Shown one piece after another: positions 52,237 through 63,555 of a DNA stretch of 64,000 nt; positions within the stretch are counted from its first letter, which is position 1, and each line of letters opens with the position of its first letter. A program made the position numbers and the translations under genes. The stretch is taken from contig OY755040.1 in NCBI GenBank assembly GCA_963576565.1, forward strand, positions 23,874,543 to 23,938,542, given 5' to 3'. Under the pieces are notes generated by a model. That model was not told the DNA's origin. It saw only the letters and a program-made list of their open reading frames with translations, and made no database searches. The DNA comes from Aspidapion aeneum (Eukaryota; Arthropoda; Insecta; Coleoptera; Brentidae).

Positions 52237-53540
52237 AGTAACAGGCGGCCCGTGTGACAGTGGTACTGTCAACTCAAGTGGCCAAGGCTTAAAAGTTGCG
52301 AGCTACCAATTTATGCAACTATTTGAAAATTGATAAAATTATTAAAAGTTACTCTATGTTATGAAATTTACACGATCTCGAAAGGGAATTTGATGGTTCT
52401 TGGAGGATGTTTTATGCTATAAACGTTTTTCTCAAATGTATAAATAATATAGGAAAATCATACATACCTTTTCAATTTTCTTCCCGAAACTTCACATTAT
52501 CACTTCTTATATTTATTAATTGAATATCAAATTTTACTCCTATTAAGCTTTTGTATTCAAATATTTACACTTTTTAAACTTTTAGGTTTTATAAACTTTT
52601 TGAATATTTGTTGTAAATATATTTATTTATCAACATTTTAAACGTTGATTGAATATGTGAAACTATTCAATCAACTGTTTAATTTACTTAATATTACTGT
52701 TTAGGTTTGCGATATATCATTGATGAAAAAGGCCGATTTTAGGGCAACGAATGGTTTGTATTTTGATGTTAAAAAACCATAAAACAGTTAAAAACATTAT
52801 TTTGAAACACTGGAAACAGTAATAATTAAAAGCTTTAAAATTAATAAACTCCAAAAGAAAAGACTAAAATAATTATGAATAATAAAGTTAACAGTTTTAT
52901 ACAAAGTTAAAATAATTGATAAATTTCCCCAGTTGAAATAAAACCCCCTTAAGAAGTGTGAACGAGAGCAAAGCCAACTAAAGAATTGAAACGAACCAAG
53001 CCAAGCCCAACTAAAGAATTGAAACGAACCAAGCCAAGCCCAGCTAAAGAATGTTTTCTCTAACGACTTTCTGGTCCCAGCTACCCTGCTCTCTAGGCAA
53101 GCTCAACCCTTGCCGTGGTTTAAAACTTAAGCTCTCTCGCGTTGGCGAGAAAGACGAAGAGACAAAATACCACCGCAATTCAAAGATGCGTGGACTCAGA
53201 AAATCGATAAAGTTAAAATCATACAGTGTGTTTTTCAAAAATTGAAAATAATTTAGCAAATTTGTTTCCAGTTACAGAATATAAAAAATTTTAATGTTAG
53301 TGGCTCAAAGGACATATTAGCCGAATACAACTTTGATTAAAATACAGCGGACCTGAAAACATGCCTAAAAACAAGTCGCCGGAGTTGCCATAAATTTTAC
53401 TTATTCTTACCGAACCGAACCGAACCTAGTCTTGCATATAAGTAATGCTTGTTGATGTAAAAAACAATATTTAATTAAAAATATTTAAACACTTATAAAT
53501 GGCAAAAATACCATTTATATTCAAATCCCGTTTTGTTACA
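52237..53540 (-). mobile_element. Solo-LTR-like element, copy 3 (1304 bp, inverse)
   Basis: Inverse of copies 1 and 2: begins AGTAACAGGCGGCC (first base changed from T) and ends CCCGTTTTGTTACA, flanked by GTTT on both sides (52233-52236 and 53541-53544). It has a local duplication of AACTAAAGAATTGAAACGAAC words near 52976-53050 and a (GAACC)n run at 53412-53427. Confidence 0.7.
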
Positions 53541-53544
53541 GTTT

Positions 53545-55909
53545 TTTACGATTTTGTGTTTAGTGGGTTAAGTTGGCCTTGCATTTTTTAAATTTATTTT
53601 TGATTAACAGTAAATTTATATTTTATTTTTTCTCATTTTTTTACATTCTTTGGCATTTAAAAATGCTGCATATAAACTAAAGTCTTAATGGGCGCAAATA
53701 ACCCTTCAAGGTATTTATCAAAGCTATAAGACCTCAGCCGCGGAAGTCGATCCGTGAAAAGGGCCAGGAGGGAGAGAGTACAACAAGAGATTACAAGGGT
53801 ATCAAACCCCATTCTGCTTGTATTCAACACATTAACTAGCTTAATACCCTGGAAAATTTTACAAGGGGTTCACCGAGTCCTCGGATTTTGTGGCTGAGAT
53901 TCTGCTACACAGATTATACGGTCTTTAACTGATAAAACTGCTTAAACTATACAGACTGTTCCAAATTAAGTGTGCACCATATCTAATTTTGTTATTATTA
54001 GGCTAGACGTACACAATATTTTTTTATATCAAATCAAGTCAAATTGCAGTAGTTTAAAACTGGTTTCCTAAACTTTTAATGTTTATATTCCAAGGTATAC
54101 AGCAATTTATTTTTTTTAATGCCATTTAAGGTCGAATAGTATTTAAAAAATAATATTAAGGGACCTATATAATAGTTACTACAGTAGACTCACGCTAGTG
54201 TGAACACAAAAAAAATCTGCACGTTCGTACCATGGAGACCGTTCACACTACGGAAGGTCTATTCTAACACCGAAATATTATTGGTAAGATATAATAAATC
54301 CATACCTATCAACTTTTAAATGTAACTATTTTTATAGTTTAGAGCAAAGCTATAAGTTTCTGCTGAAAATGACAATTTAAAGTATCGACAAATACTACAA
54401 TTATGAATTTTTATGAAACTTCAAAATTTACATATCATTAGGTAAACAACGATGTTATTTTAGACCGAACTTATCTAGCTGACCAATGAGTGGCTACTAG
54501 CTCCCAAGTAACACAAATTGCTGAAAAACAGCTACCAAAACCCTTTAAGAGCAAAACTGAATGTAAAATAGCTATTACAGCTGTATGCCGTTTCACAGCT
54601 AAGCAGCTTCTAAAGTGTTGTCGTTGCTGATTAGGCAATCTTTGTTTAGCTCTCAAGGTGTCCATAAGAGCTCCAAAATATAGCACGTTAACATTAAAGT
54701 AATTTTGTCTAGAAATAAACAAGAAACAATGGCAACTATTGCAAAAAAAAAACTATTTCCTGTAATGGACAGAGACTTTACTAAAATGGCTGAAGAAAAA
54801 CTTGTTATGTTCTACACTACTGTGATATAATCGCGCAAAAAAGGCGGTTTTCATCGTCAAAATGTTTGCCAGGTTAACTTTTCTGATGAAACAGGTCAAG
54901 ATGGCTCGTCAAAACGCAAGCGCCTCGAAAATTCAGAATAATAAACGTTTTTTTTCGGTGTTTGTTTTTAGGTTAGAAATTATTTTATTACAATTATCCT
55001 CTAAATACCTGATAAATCAATTCTTAGTCATATTTTATTGAATTTAGGACTTTCTAGAATTTATTTAGGCCCGGGATCCCCTGCAAATTAATATTTTTTA
55101 GTCCATAAATTTAAAGAAAAATAAATTGGAAAACCATGATGGCCGCCTCGGCCACAGATTAGGTAAATAAGTATGCCTCGGCCGTCTCATTGGTTTCAGC
55201 AGTTTACCTCTAGACAAACTATTTTTTAATATTTAAGCCTAAATAATGTTGATTTCTAGCTAACTTGCCTTCTAACAATTGGCCCAATAGGTAATACGAA
55301 AAAAAAGAAGAGTCACAGATGTTATCTCTCATCTTGGGCGGTGTCACAACAACAAAATAAACAAATATTTCAATTAAAAATAGTGCGAACGTTAGAAGAT
55401 AAAGTTATTACATGCCCTACCACAGTACCCCACCAGTGGGAAGCAAAAAACATTGTATTGGCCATCGCCATCAGAAACCCTTAAGCTGGGTTTATACAGA
55501 AACATAGCATATCATAAGACATAGCATGACATAAGATATCATTACAGAAGGAAACTGTAAGGCTGTTTATACAAAAAATATAATAACATGACAACATACA
55601 AGCTTGGTCCAAGTTCTTTAAATGAGGCCCCACACACTCTCAGTAATTGGTAATTGCAAGGGGAGAATTCCCACAGTGCTTGGTACTGGCAATTGACTCT
55701 GGTGCACTCTGCTTGGAATCAGGTAAGTCTAAATAAACAGACTACTAAAGCCGCTTGACTTGAAGTAAAAAAAACAGAGTGTCATTCAAACCAATGAGAT
55801 TAAAAAAATATTTCTTGATCTGATGGATTCAAACATTGTGTCATGACATAATTTGTCATTAAGAAACACTATTTTTTTTTTTTGAACATTCTGATTTGAC
55901 TGTTTTTTA
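53545..55909. other. No gene; isolated transposon termini
   Basis: Two terminus-like sequences are present. TATACAGACTGTTCC-AATTAAGTGT lies near 53948, with an inverse partner near 60016. TA|CAGTAGACTC-CGCTAGTGTGAAC lies at 54180, with an inverse partner ending at 61392. The frames here (for example 54471-54722 minus) show no domain. AAGCTGGGTTTATACAGAAAC at 55490 is another repeat-like word. Confidence 0.4.
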
Positions 55910-55917
55910 CTAAACAC

Positions 55918-56372
55918 CAAGGGGTGAACAGCTCTCACAATCGGTGTACACATTTCTCACAATCTGTTCACAATCTTTACACAATCCCTCCCAATCAGTC
56001 ACAATCCCTCACAATCTCACCACAATCTGTACACAATCCCTCACAATCTTAGCAAAAGATTGTGGATTTTCACAATCGGTGTACACATTTTGGGGTTAGC
56101 TGGTCACCCCTCAGTTATTAAGTAGCAGGGCCGGTAACAGTAAATTAAGAGGGCGGCAAAGGAAACTATAGACACGGATCAAGGTGATCTGTGCTATAGA
56201 CATGATGGCCTTTTTGTTTTTTTTTTTTTGGTCACAAGAATTTTGATGGGACGGCCCCCCTACGCCGTCCCCAATCCCCTCACAATCTTGCCACAATCCC
56301 TCACAATCTTAGCAAAAGATTGTGGATTTTCACAATCGGTGTACACATTTTGGGTTAGCTGTTCACCCCTCG
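55918..56372. mobile_element. hAT-like element with duplicated right end (455 bp)
   Basis: Ends CAAGGGGTGAACAGCT and, inverted, CGAGGGGTGAACAGCT. It has a perfect 8-bp duplication CTAAACAC (55910-55917 and 56373-56380). The inside consists of tandem CACAATC words with CCTC spacers. The right end (AAAAGATTGTGGATTTTCAC to the TTCACCCCTC tip) occurs twice (56045-56113 and 56300-56372), and between them lies a fragment of the element at 62610 (56114-56270). Confidence 0.75.
56114..56270 (+). mobile_element. Fragment of the 62610-type hAT MITE
   Basis: Shares TTATTAAGTAGCAG, GAGGGCGGCAAA, GATGGCCTTTTTG and TTTTGATGGG with 62700-62825, and ends CTACGCCGT like the right tip there. The left tip is missing. 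Confidence 0.6.
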
Positions 56373-56639
56373 CTAAACACACTCTTGTTTACTAATTTTC
56401 ACTTGTCCCAAGTAAGAAAAAATGAAAAAAGCATGGCACATTGATTGCCTTGCTTTTTTTAATTTTTAGTTAAAAAAGTTTTATTTGCATTTTTTAATTT
56501 TAGAAGCAGTTAAAAGAAATGAAGTACAAACTCCAGAAAGCAAACCAGAATGGGGCCCATTTGCCCAGCCCTTGGGAATGTCAGCAAGGAAGCCAAAAAG
56601 GGGGTCTGCTTGCAATTGACTCCTACTCATTTTACACAT

Positions 56640-57395
56640 TTTTTTTTAATAATTATTAAAATTAAATTATATAATGTACAGGGAATTAAACATCTTTGCT
56701 TTATTACCATGAATGTACGGTAGTGGCGGTTAGCACCCTTAAAGGATCTAACCTGGTACGTAGGCATGCCTTTCTGGGTATGTTGTGCTGTGTACTTACT
56801 GTGTATGACTCGGATAACAGTTTAAATTCTATCTAGTAAATAGAACCCAGTAGACTTCAAAATATATTTTAGGCCAGAAACTTAGTCATGATATACATAC
56901 ATAATGCCATAATTATAGCCTTAGAGCACTGGTGTACCTTTTGACATAATCAACAGGGTACAGAGAGCCACAATGTGCCTGCGCTAGCTGTTAGTTCAAA
57001 ATAGGCACTCCATATACCATACCTTTTGACAATCAACAGGGTACGGAGAGCCACAATGTGCCTGCACTAGCTGTTCTATATTTTTTTACCTACTGGTCAA
57101 AGCTTGTCCGTTACCAGACTACCCATGGGTCAAGGTTTCTTTAGTTAGCTCTTACGACAGGCCAGGGGGTTACCTTGGTGCTATTATGCATATTCATAAT
57201 CTAAAAAAATCTAATAAGAAAGGGGCCCCTCTTGCCTCCCCAACCCCCATGAATGTAAAATAATAAGTTTGGAATTGTTATAGAAATAGCGGTGAATGTA
57301 TTAACATTAACATTTAAATCTATGTTTTTATATTAATGTTTGTAATTTGAAATAGCATGATTGGCTAATAAAGATTTATTCAATTCAATTCAATA
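56640..57395 (+). mobile_element. LINE 3' end (probable)
   Basis: Ends with AATAAAGATTTATTCAATTCAATTCAAT, a polyadenylation signal followed by a short (ATTCA)n tail, as in several CR1/L2/Jockey-like LINEs. Upstream TTAGCTCTTACGACAGGCCAGG resembles LINE 3' UTR wording. A direct repeat of ~75 bp (ACAGGGTAC-GAGAGCCACAATG, TAGCTGTT) lies at about 56935-57085. No coding part is left. Confidence 0.45.
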
Positions 57396-57399
57396 CACC

Positions 57400-58520
57400 A
57401 TTGTATCAAATGTGTATTACATTGGTGAGTGGTCCAACAGAAGAGATACAACAAAAAGGAAGACAATTTAGATTTTTTGAACATACATTGTATAGACTTA
57501 AAAAATTAATTAGGCAGTATATGGTTTTCTTTTACAAAAAAATGTTTTTTTTCTAACATGCCAAAATAAAAGTTTTTTGTACCTCTAAGGATTTTTCGAA
57601 ATACATTCTTTAAAATAAATGGAAATTCTTGAGAAACCATATTTATTACACAATTACCAAAATAGTTTTTTACTTAGTTATGTAATACACTAGAACATGC
57701 CCTTTGTATTTAAAGTTCTCTAGAAAAAGGGGGAGAGGTGATCGCCTCCATCCTCTCTGGGATCACCACTGGTAAGGCAGGCCTTAGTAGGAATAGGTAG
57801 AGGAAATTTTTGTTATTAAGGTAACTAGGTAAATAAAAACAAGAAATTTATTTATTTAGTTATTCAACTAATAAACTGGCTTCTTAATGCCCAGGGTGCA
57901 GCACCTTAGAGGGCCCAATACAATGGGTTACACAAGTGGGTCCATACCTTTTTGAGAGCCTGGCCTGATTATGTGCTAAGTTAAACCAATTCTACAGTAC
58001 TTACTAAAAAATTTGTACACTTGCTGTCGGCAGCTCACATAGTGCATAATGATGACAAAGTTAGTGCTTAATTATATATCATCTATTAATGCTAAGCAGG
58101 CAGAAAAATGGAGGACCAATGTACCAAAATCAAGCATTATGTTTGTCCATGGTGCATTATGTTGTTATATACACCAGCCCTTGAGTTACAGCAAAAAAAC
58201 AGACAGACTGATGAAAAAATTTTGACAGCACTTTTAAGGTTCACTCAGGACTGATAAGTACCAGGCAGGAACCCCTTGTAATGGCTTCATTGTGTGCCCC
58301 CTGACAAGGCATCGCACCAGGGTTTCAAGGAACCAGTCACTGTTTACCCAACTTTAGTTCCCTGTCAAAGATAAAGGGATACTCTAAAAGATGGGCAAAT
58401 AACTATCTTTTATGGCTGTGAGTGGACATTTGTTTAAACAAACATCAAATTGCTTGTTTAAATAAAAAACACAACACACAACCAGAGATTAGGTTAGAAA
58501 AGAAAACAACAAACAGAAGA
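57400..58520. other. No gene
   Basis: Comparatively repeat-poor. No supported frame, although this could be intron or UTR of a gene outside the window. Confidence 0.35.
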
Positions 58521-58525
58521 CACGG

Positions 58526-58690
58526 TCCGTAAAGAAACCGGTTGCGTACCTCGGTGTTTAGGCGGCCGGGCCGTGACGTCAGGGCTACGTCACAGTTTTG
58601 CTAGAAATCAGCAGTCAAACGCTGTTTATATCGAAATTTCGTCTTTTGCGAGGAAATTTTGTACATTTTGGGTCTTTTCGTCGTGTAAGT
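58526..58690 (+). promoter_or_regulatory. CpG-rich patch with CRE sites and a splice-donor-like word
   Basis: A palindromic CRE (TGACGTCA, 58574-58581) and a half site (TACGTCA, 58586-58592) sit in a GC-rich patch (GGCGGCCGGGCC) that stands out from AT-rich surroundings. About 100 bp downstream is TCGT|GTAAGT (58685), a strong 5' splice-site match, with no ATG-led frame before it. This fits a promoter and a short non-coding first exon, but GGTCCGTAAAGAAACCGGTT at 58525 recurs inversely at 60517, so it may instead be a repeat. Confidence 0.35.
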
Positions 58691-60440
58691 GTTTAAATAC
58701 CTATTACGTTCTTACTATAAATATATTAAAAACTAACTAAAAGAGTTGGTGAGTTTTTAAATATAATTAAAAATTTTAACAAACACAAATTTTCCTGTGT
58801 CGGTTGTTTTCTACCCATACAATGTGGGTCATACAAGGTTACAAGGGGAGCTGGGACATAGACCTTGGGGGTATGGGTTTTCTCTCTATACTGCATCTGA
58901 TACTGCAACCAACACATAATTTTTAAGATAACTTTTTGATAGTTATCATCACAATCAGTATAGGCCAGGACAAAGATTATGAAATGAACTTTATATACAC
59001 ATAGAAAATTACTAATAGTTTAAAAAATACTCAATGTTGTTGGCTGTTTTTAAGGCGCCTGATGCTAAAAATAGTTCTTAAATGATGTACCTATTACACA
59101 GTGTTCACGCACAAGCGTTTTCCATTAATTTTAAATTTTATACCTATTTTGTTCCCTCCCGCGTATTTCCTTCTTACCCGCAACTGTCTAAATATATTTG
59201 GGCACATTGAACGCAATGCGCAGGATCAAGAGAGATTAAGGACATATTTTCCGTTCTTCCTTACTTTTCAACGAAGTGACAACATTTTCCGGGTTTTAAA
59301 CTAAAGCTAATGACTATTTAGTGCTACCTTCAATCAACTTGGTAATGATGATGCTGTAAGCAGGACCCTGCAGAAGAATAACAAGAAAATCGACTCGGTA
59401 AGTGCCCTAGCAATAAGCAGTTGTAGATTTCCTTAAACGAACCTATGGCATAACTTTCACCCTTCCTTTCCGATCAATGTTACGCAGGTAATTCCTTCCA
59501 TACAGTCCACTCTTCCTACCCGCTGCGTGAACACACAGCATACCTACCTCTTCATGAAAAAAATTAAACTTAAAAAAAAATAATTTAAAAATTTCGTAAA
59601 AATTGAGGAAAATAATATTGCTGTTAATTTATTTTAAATATTTGATTTATTTTCTCAAAGTTAAAAATACCGAAAATATTCCAAATTAAAAATTACGCTA
59701 GACTACATGCTACCAACTAAAATTAAAATACTTACGTAATTTTGAATTCGTTATTATTTTAAACTTTAGGCAATTTTTTTTTTATAAAATTGTTTAGAAT
59801 TAAAAGGCCTATCAGAAAAAAATATAAAATACAGGATATATAAATTTTTTTAAATGTTTTTTGAAAAAAATCAAAAACCGATGCTCTATTTTTTAAAAAT
59901 TTAAGTATCTTAAACAGCATTAAAAATTCTACTAGTTTGCCAATTTAAACTTTTTTCTATCTTTATAATAAAAAAGTTAGCAATGGTGGACACTTAACTT
60001 GGAACACTCTGTATAACGATCAAGCAGGAGGGAAGGCATATTAGCCTTGCGTTACAGTCGATGTATTTTTTATGATATTTCTTGAAAATGCGTTTTGTAG
60101 GGGTGATCAAAAAAAATCCCTTACTGCCTTATTGACTTTTAGTCATTTTAACTTCCTTTTTTCTAAATTTTTTTGTATAAATTTTACACAAAAAAATCTA
60201 GTTTTAGTTATTTCCTACCCACCAAAAAAAACCAATAATATGTGGCTAGTTTGCTTTAGAGTTCGGCGTAAAAAATTTCATTAAATTGAACAAGAGAGTA
60301 GGAAAAGTATTTATAATCGTGTCCTGAATCTGATATTTATAAAACTATTGGAATTTTTATCAAAAAATTTTAAATGATTTAATTTTGTAATAAATTTTGG
60401 TATTTTTTCGGCTTTTAAATAGACCTATCTCTCTTTCTCT
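58691..60440. other. No gene
   Basis: Poly-T and poly-A rich. 60045-60115 is a weak partial copy of the Harbinger-like MITE at 36654 (TTGCGTTACAGTCGATG, TTCTTGAAAATGCGTTT). The frames at 59101 and 60072 are not recognised. Confidence 0.35.
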
Positions 60441-60560
60441 CATAATGTAACGTATAGGTCTTTCTTTATTGACCGTGGAACAGGCAAAATGCTGCGTCAT
60501 TGGCTGGGAGTTACCACACAACCGGTTTCTTTACGAACCTTGGATTAGGCATGACAATAA
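60441..60560 (-). repeat. Inverse partner of the 58526 sequence
   Basis: Read inversely GGTTCGTAAAGAAACCGGTT matches 58525-58545 with one change, followed by CCAATGACGCAGC where the other copy has CCGTGACGTCAGG. Confidence 0.45.
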
Positions 60561-61337
60561 ATCTCCTTTTTTCAAGAGTCAGAATCGCACTGCTCTTTTG
60601 GCCAAGCATTTTTGGGGGCTGTTCAAAAGTTTTGTAATAAACAGCTTAAAATACAAAATTGCTAAATTGTTGCTTTTTCTAGCTAAATAATAGGAATAAG
60701 AGCTTAAAATTTATGTTATTTAGCTAGCTAAATTTTAGCATGCTTATAAGCAATTATTTAACTTTAAAAGAGCAAGTCCTGTATAATATTACATCAAAAG
60801 CCATTTCACCCATAAACACCTGCTATCAGAGAGGTTCTATAACTAAAATAATTTCTAAACCACAACTAGCTGTTTTACAGCAAAAACTAAGCTCTGACAA
60901 CACTTTCACAGCAAAGTTTTTGCTTTTAAACTATATTGTCCACTTTGTGTTACTTGGGCTCGGTCTCAATATTTCGTAGGCTCTAACATCTATGTTGTTT
61001 GTTTCTGACTATAATTATTGAGTAAATAACCCATACCATATGGGTCATTTACTCAATGCTATAATGTAACCACTTTAAGTGACTGCAACTTTTTTAGGTG
61101 TCTTCATTTCGTTCTCAGATTCGCCTTCCAAACTTACCTCTGGAAGCAAGAATTAAAAACTTGTTGGTTTTTACCATTTTACAAAGCAAAATATGAAATG
61201 GTACTAGTATTTACTACAAAGAGCGAATTAAAACTAAGTAATTCTCGGTAATTCCCCTAAATTTTACCAGTTGATTGACACCTCTTTTCCGTTCCTAGAG
61301 TCGTTACTCTTTATACTACTATAACACATTGATCTTC
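60561..61337. other. No gene
   Basis: ATTGAGTAAATAACCCATA (61017) and TATGGGTCATTTACTCAAT (61038) form a 19-bp imperfect hairpin. Nothing else is supported. Confidence 0.4.
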
Positions 61338-61392
61338 ACTGTTCACACTACTGGGAGGTTCACACAAGTGGGTGTTCACTCTCAGTCTACTG
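61338..61392 (-). mobile_element. pogo-like terminus
   Basis: GAGTGTGAAC-type words lead to CAGTCTACTG|TA. Inversely, CAGTAGACTGAGAGTGAACAC matches the terminus at 54182. Confidence 0.4.
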
Positions 61393-62601
61393 TACTTACA
61401 TGATATCGGGAAAATTTTGATCATATTCTTCTACATGTTTTTTCACACATTATTAAAATATATCATTAGAAATTGTTCCCCCTCTACTCTTGAAATAAAA
61501 AATCCATTTAGATCTCTATTGCAATTTTTAACATTTTTTTCTCAAAATCTAGCATAAAGAACAAAAAATAATATAGCAGTGCTGAATTTGCATGACATTA
61601 TTTTTTCTAATATAAACCAATTTTAATGGGGCATAGCTCCTGGAAAAACCGGGGAGGTGTGCCTTAGGGCTTTCTTAAACCTACTAAGCAATCTTTTTTT
61701 GAAGGTTTTTAAATGTAAGCGTAGTAAAAATAAAAAAAACGAAAAAATGCAATATTTTCAATATAAGTTGATTTTATCAAGGTCAAACAAGGTCAAGTCT
61801 ATGCCAATGTTTTTTTAAAATTTTGCTAATTAGTACAATAAAAATCTATTGTCTATTAGTTAAAATTTGTTTTTTGCTAAATTGGAATAGATAAAATATG
61901 TGGATATCTTGATGTTTGGATAAATTTTCCGCCATCATGGAAAGAAAGAATGACAGGTAAGTCAGTAATGGGGTAATATTAGACCTGACCTCCTTAATGT
62001 CTGTTTCAAATTTAATAATTTTCGCTTAATTGGTATGGGAGCTGCTAATGCACCAATGTTGGCCTCTCAGAATATGTCATTTTCTATGAGGTATTTTCAA
62101 AAGTTAAAAAGCATTGAGCGCCACAAAAATTTTTCAGCAAATATCTACAGGCCTTGTCTAGTTTAAAAGTTTTTTTGCTTTCCTTTTGATAAACCGCGAA
62201 TTTTGGTGATTTTTTTTATCAAAATAACCAAGAATCGTGTTTTTTCGGTATAATCTTAACTTTTCAAGGTCGTGTAAGGTGAAATGACCTTGAAACCATT
62301 TTAAAAAATCAATGAATACAAATTATATAAAAACGAGTATTATCTTGACTATATGGGTATAACCTAATTTTTGACAATTTTTTCCGCAATTTTTTAAAAA
62401 TTTCGCCCACCCCTTCTACGGTGAATTAAAATAAGTGTTCTGTCGGTCAATTTTTTTTTTCTCCACAGAATATGTGTACAAATTTTCATGCTTTCACCTT
62501 TATTTCCCACGTAGTTAGGAAAATAGGGCTTGTACAGCTCGGACTATTGGTTTGGGCGAACATACAGTGAATATCGGTTATAATGACATTGAGCGGACCG
62601 T
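61393..62601. other. No gene
   Basis: AT-rich; no supported feature. Confidence 0.35.
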
Positions 62602-62609
62602 TTAATTTC

Positions 62610-62878
62610 CAGCGGCGTAGCGTGGGGGGCGCTGGGGGTTTGTCGCAATCCCCCCCCCCTTCGCCCCGAGGGTACTGGCGCCCCATGGGTGCCCTAAGCT
62701 TTATTAAGTAGCAGAGTCGGCAACGGCAAATTGAGAGGGCGGCAAATCGGCTCAGAGAAAAGAGAGTAAACTAAAGACGTGATGACCTTTTGTTTTTTTT
62801 TGTTTGCAAGTTTTTTGATGGGCGCCCCTTTTGGCTTTTGACCCCCCCCCTCACCCCTTAAGGCACTCTACGCCGTTG
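62610..62878. mobile_element. hAT-like MITE (269 bp)
   Basis: Ends CAGCGGCGTAGCGTG and, inverted, CAACGGCGTAGAGTG. It has a perfect 8-bp duplication TTAATTTC (62602-62609 and 62879-62886). The interior holds C/G homopolymer runs and the GCAGAGTCGGCAACGGC block also seen at 56114. A minus-strand frame here is low complexity. Confidence 0.85.
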
Positions 62879-63194
62879 TTAATTTCGGTCGTGATAACCG
62901 AGCGTCGTTATAGAGAAAAAAGATAAGAAAATGGGTTATATGTGTTTAGAACTCGTTCGGGACCTTAATATGTCGTCGCAATAACCGATATATTGTAATA
63001 TACGATATCGTTATAAGCGATATTTACTATATTATTTTCGAGAAAATACGTTCTAAATTTAGATTTTTTTCTGTGTACACACAGACAATTTTAGTCGCCT
63101 TTGGTGACAGCTCAACTTAAAAACTATGAAAAGTTTTATTCCACATTTCGTTTGAAACAACAATGTTTTTAAACATGACAATAATATACTACTA

Positions 63195-63555
63195 AGGAAA
63201 AAGCTATACTGGCCATGGGGAGGCCTGCTTAGAAAAAGAAAAACTAATTTAGCCTCCCTACTCTTGCTCCTCCAGTCATTTCAAGTCAAATGATTTCTAT
63301 CGCATTGTCTGCTACGCAGATTTAAAAGAAAATACACTTTTGATGCCGTAACGAGAGCTGGTTTGTTCTTCCGCCAAATCTGGTGTATAGTTTGTCCTCC
63401 GGTGTTCCCGTTTTTCTTTTAACTTTTAGTTCATGGGCCGATGAAATTTGCTCTGATCGGGGTGAACCTTTATGTTTCTATTCTTATTTAAATACCTGCT
63501 AAATGATTTTGTCTTTTACTAGGTAGTCTTCCTCATGACCGGTATAGCTTTTTCT
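63195..63555 (-). mobile_element. TIR repeat family Y, copy 2
   Basis: Both ends carry GAAAAAGCTATACYGGYCAT in inverse orientation, and similarity continues for ~45 bp (AGAAAAAGAAAA, AGTAAAAGACAAAA). The interior matches 23420-23720 inversely (CTAAAAGTTAAAAGAA, AACGAGAGCTGGTTTGTTCT, AAATCTGCGTAG). Non-coding. Confidence 0.65.

Noticed and set aside
54471..54722. 83-codon minus-strand frame
   Set aside because: No motif; the stretch is full of AGCTGT/ACAGCT words typical of repeat DNA.
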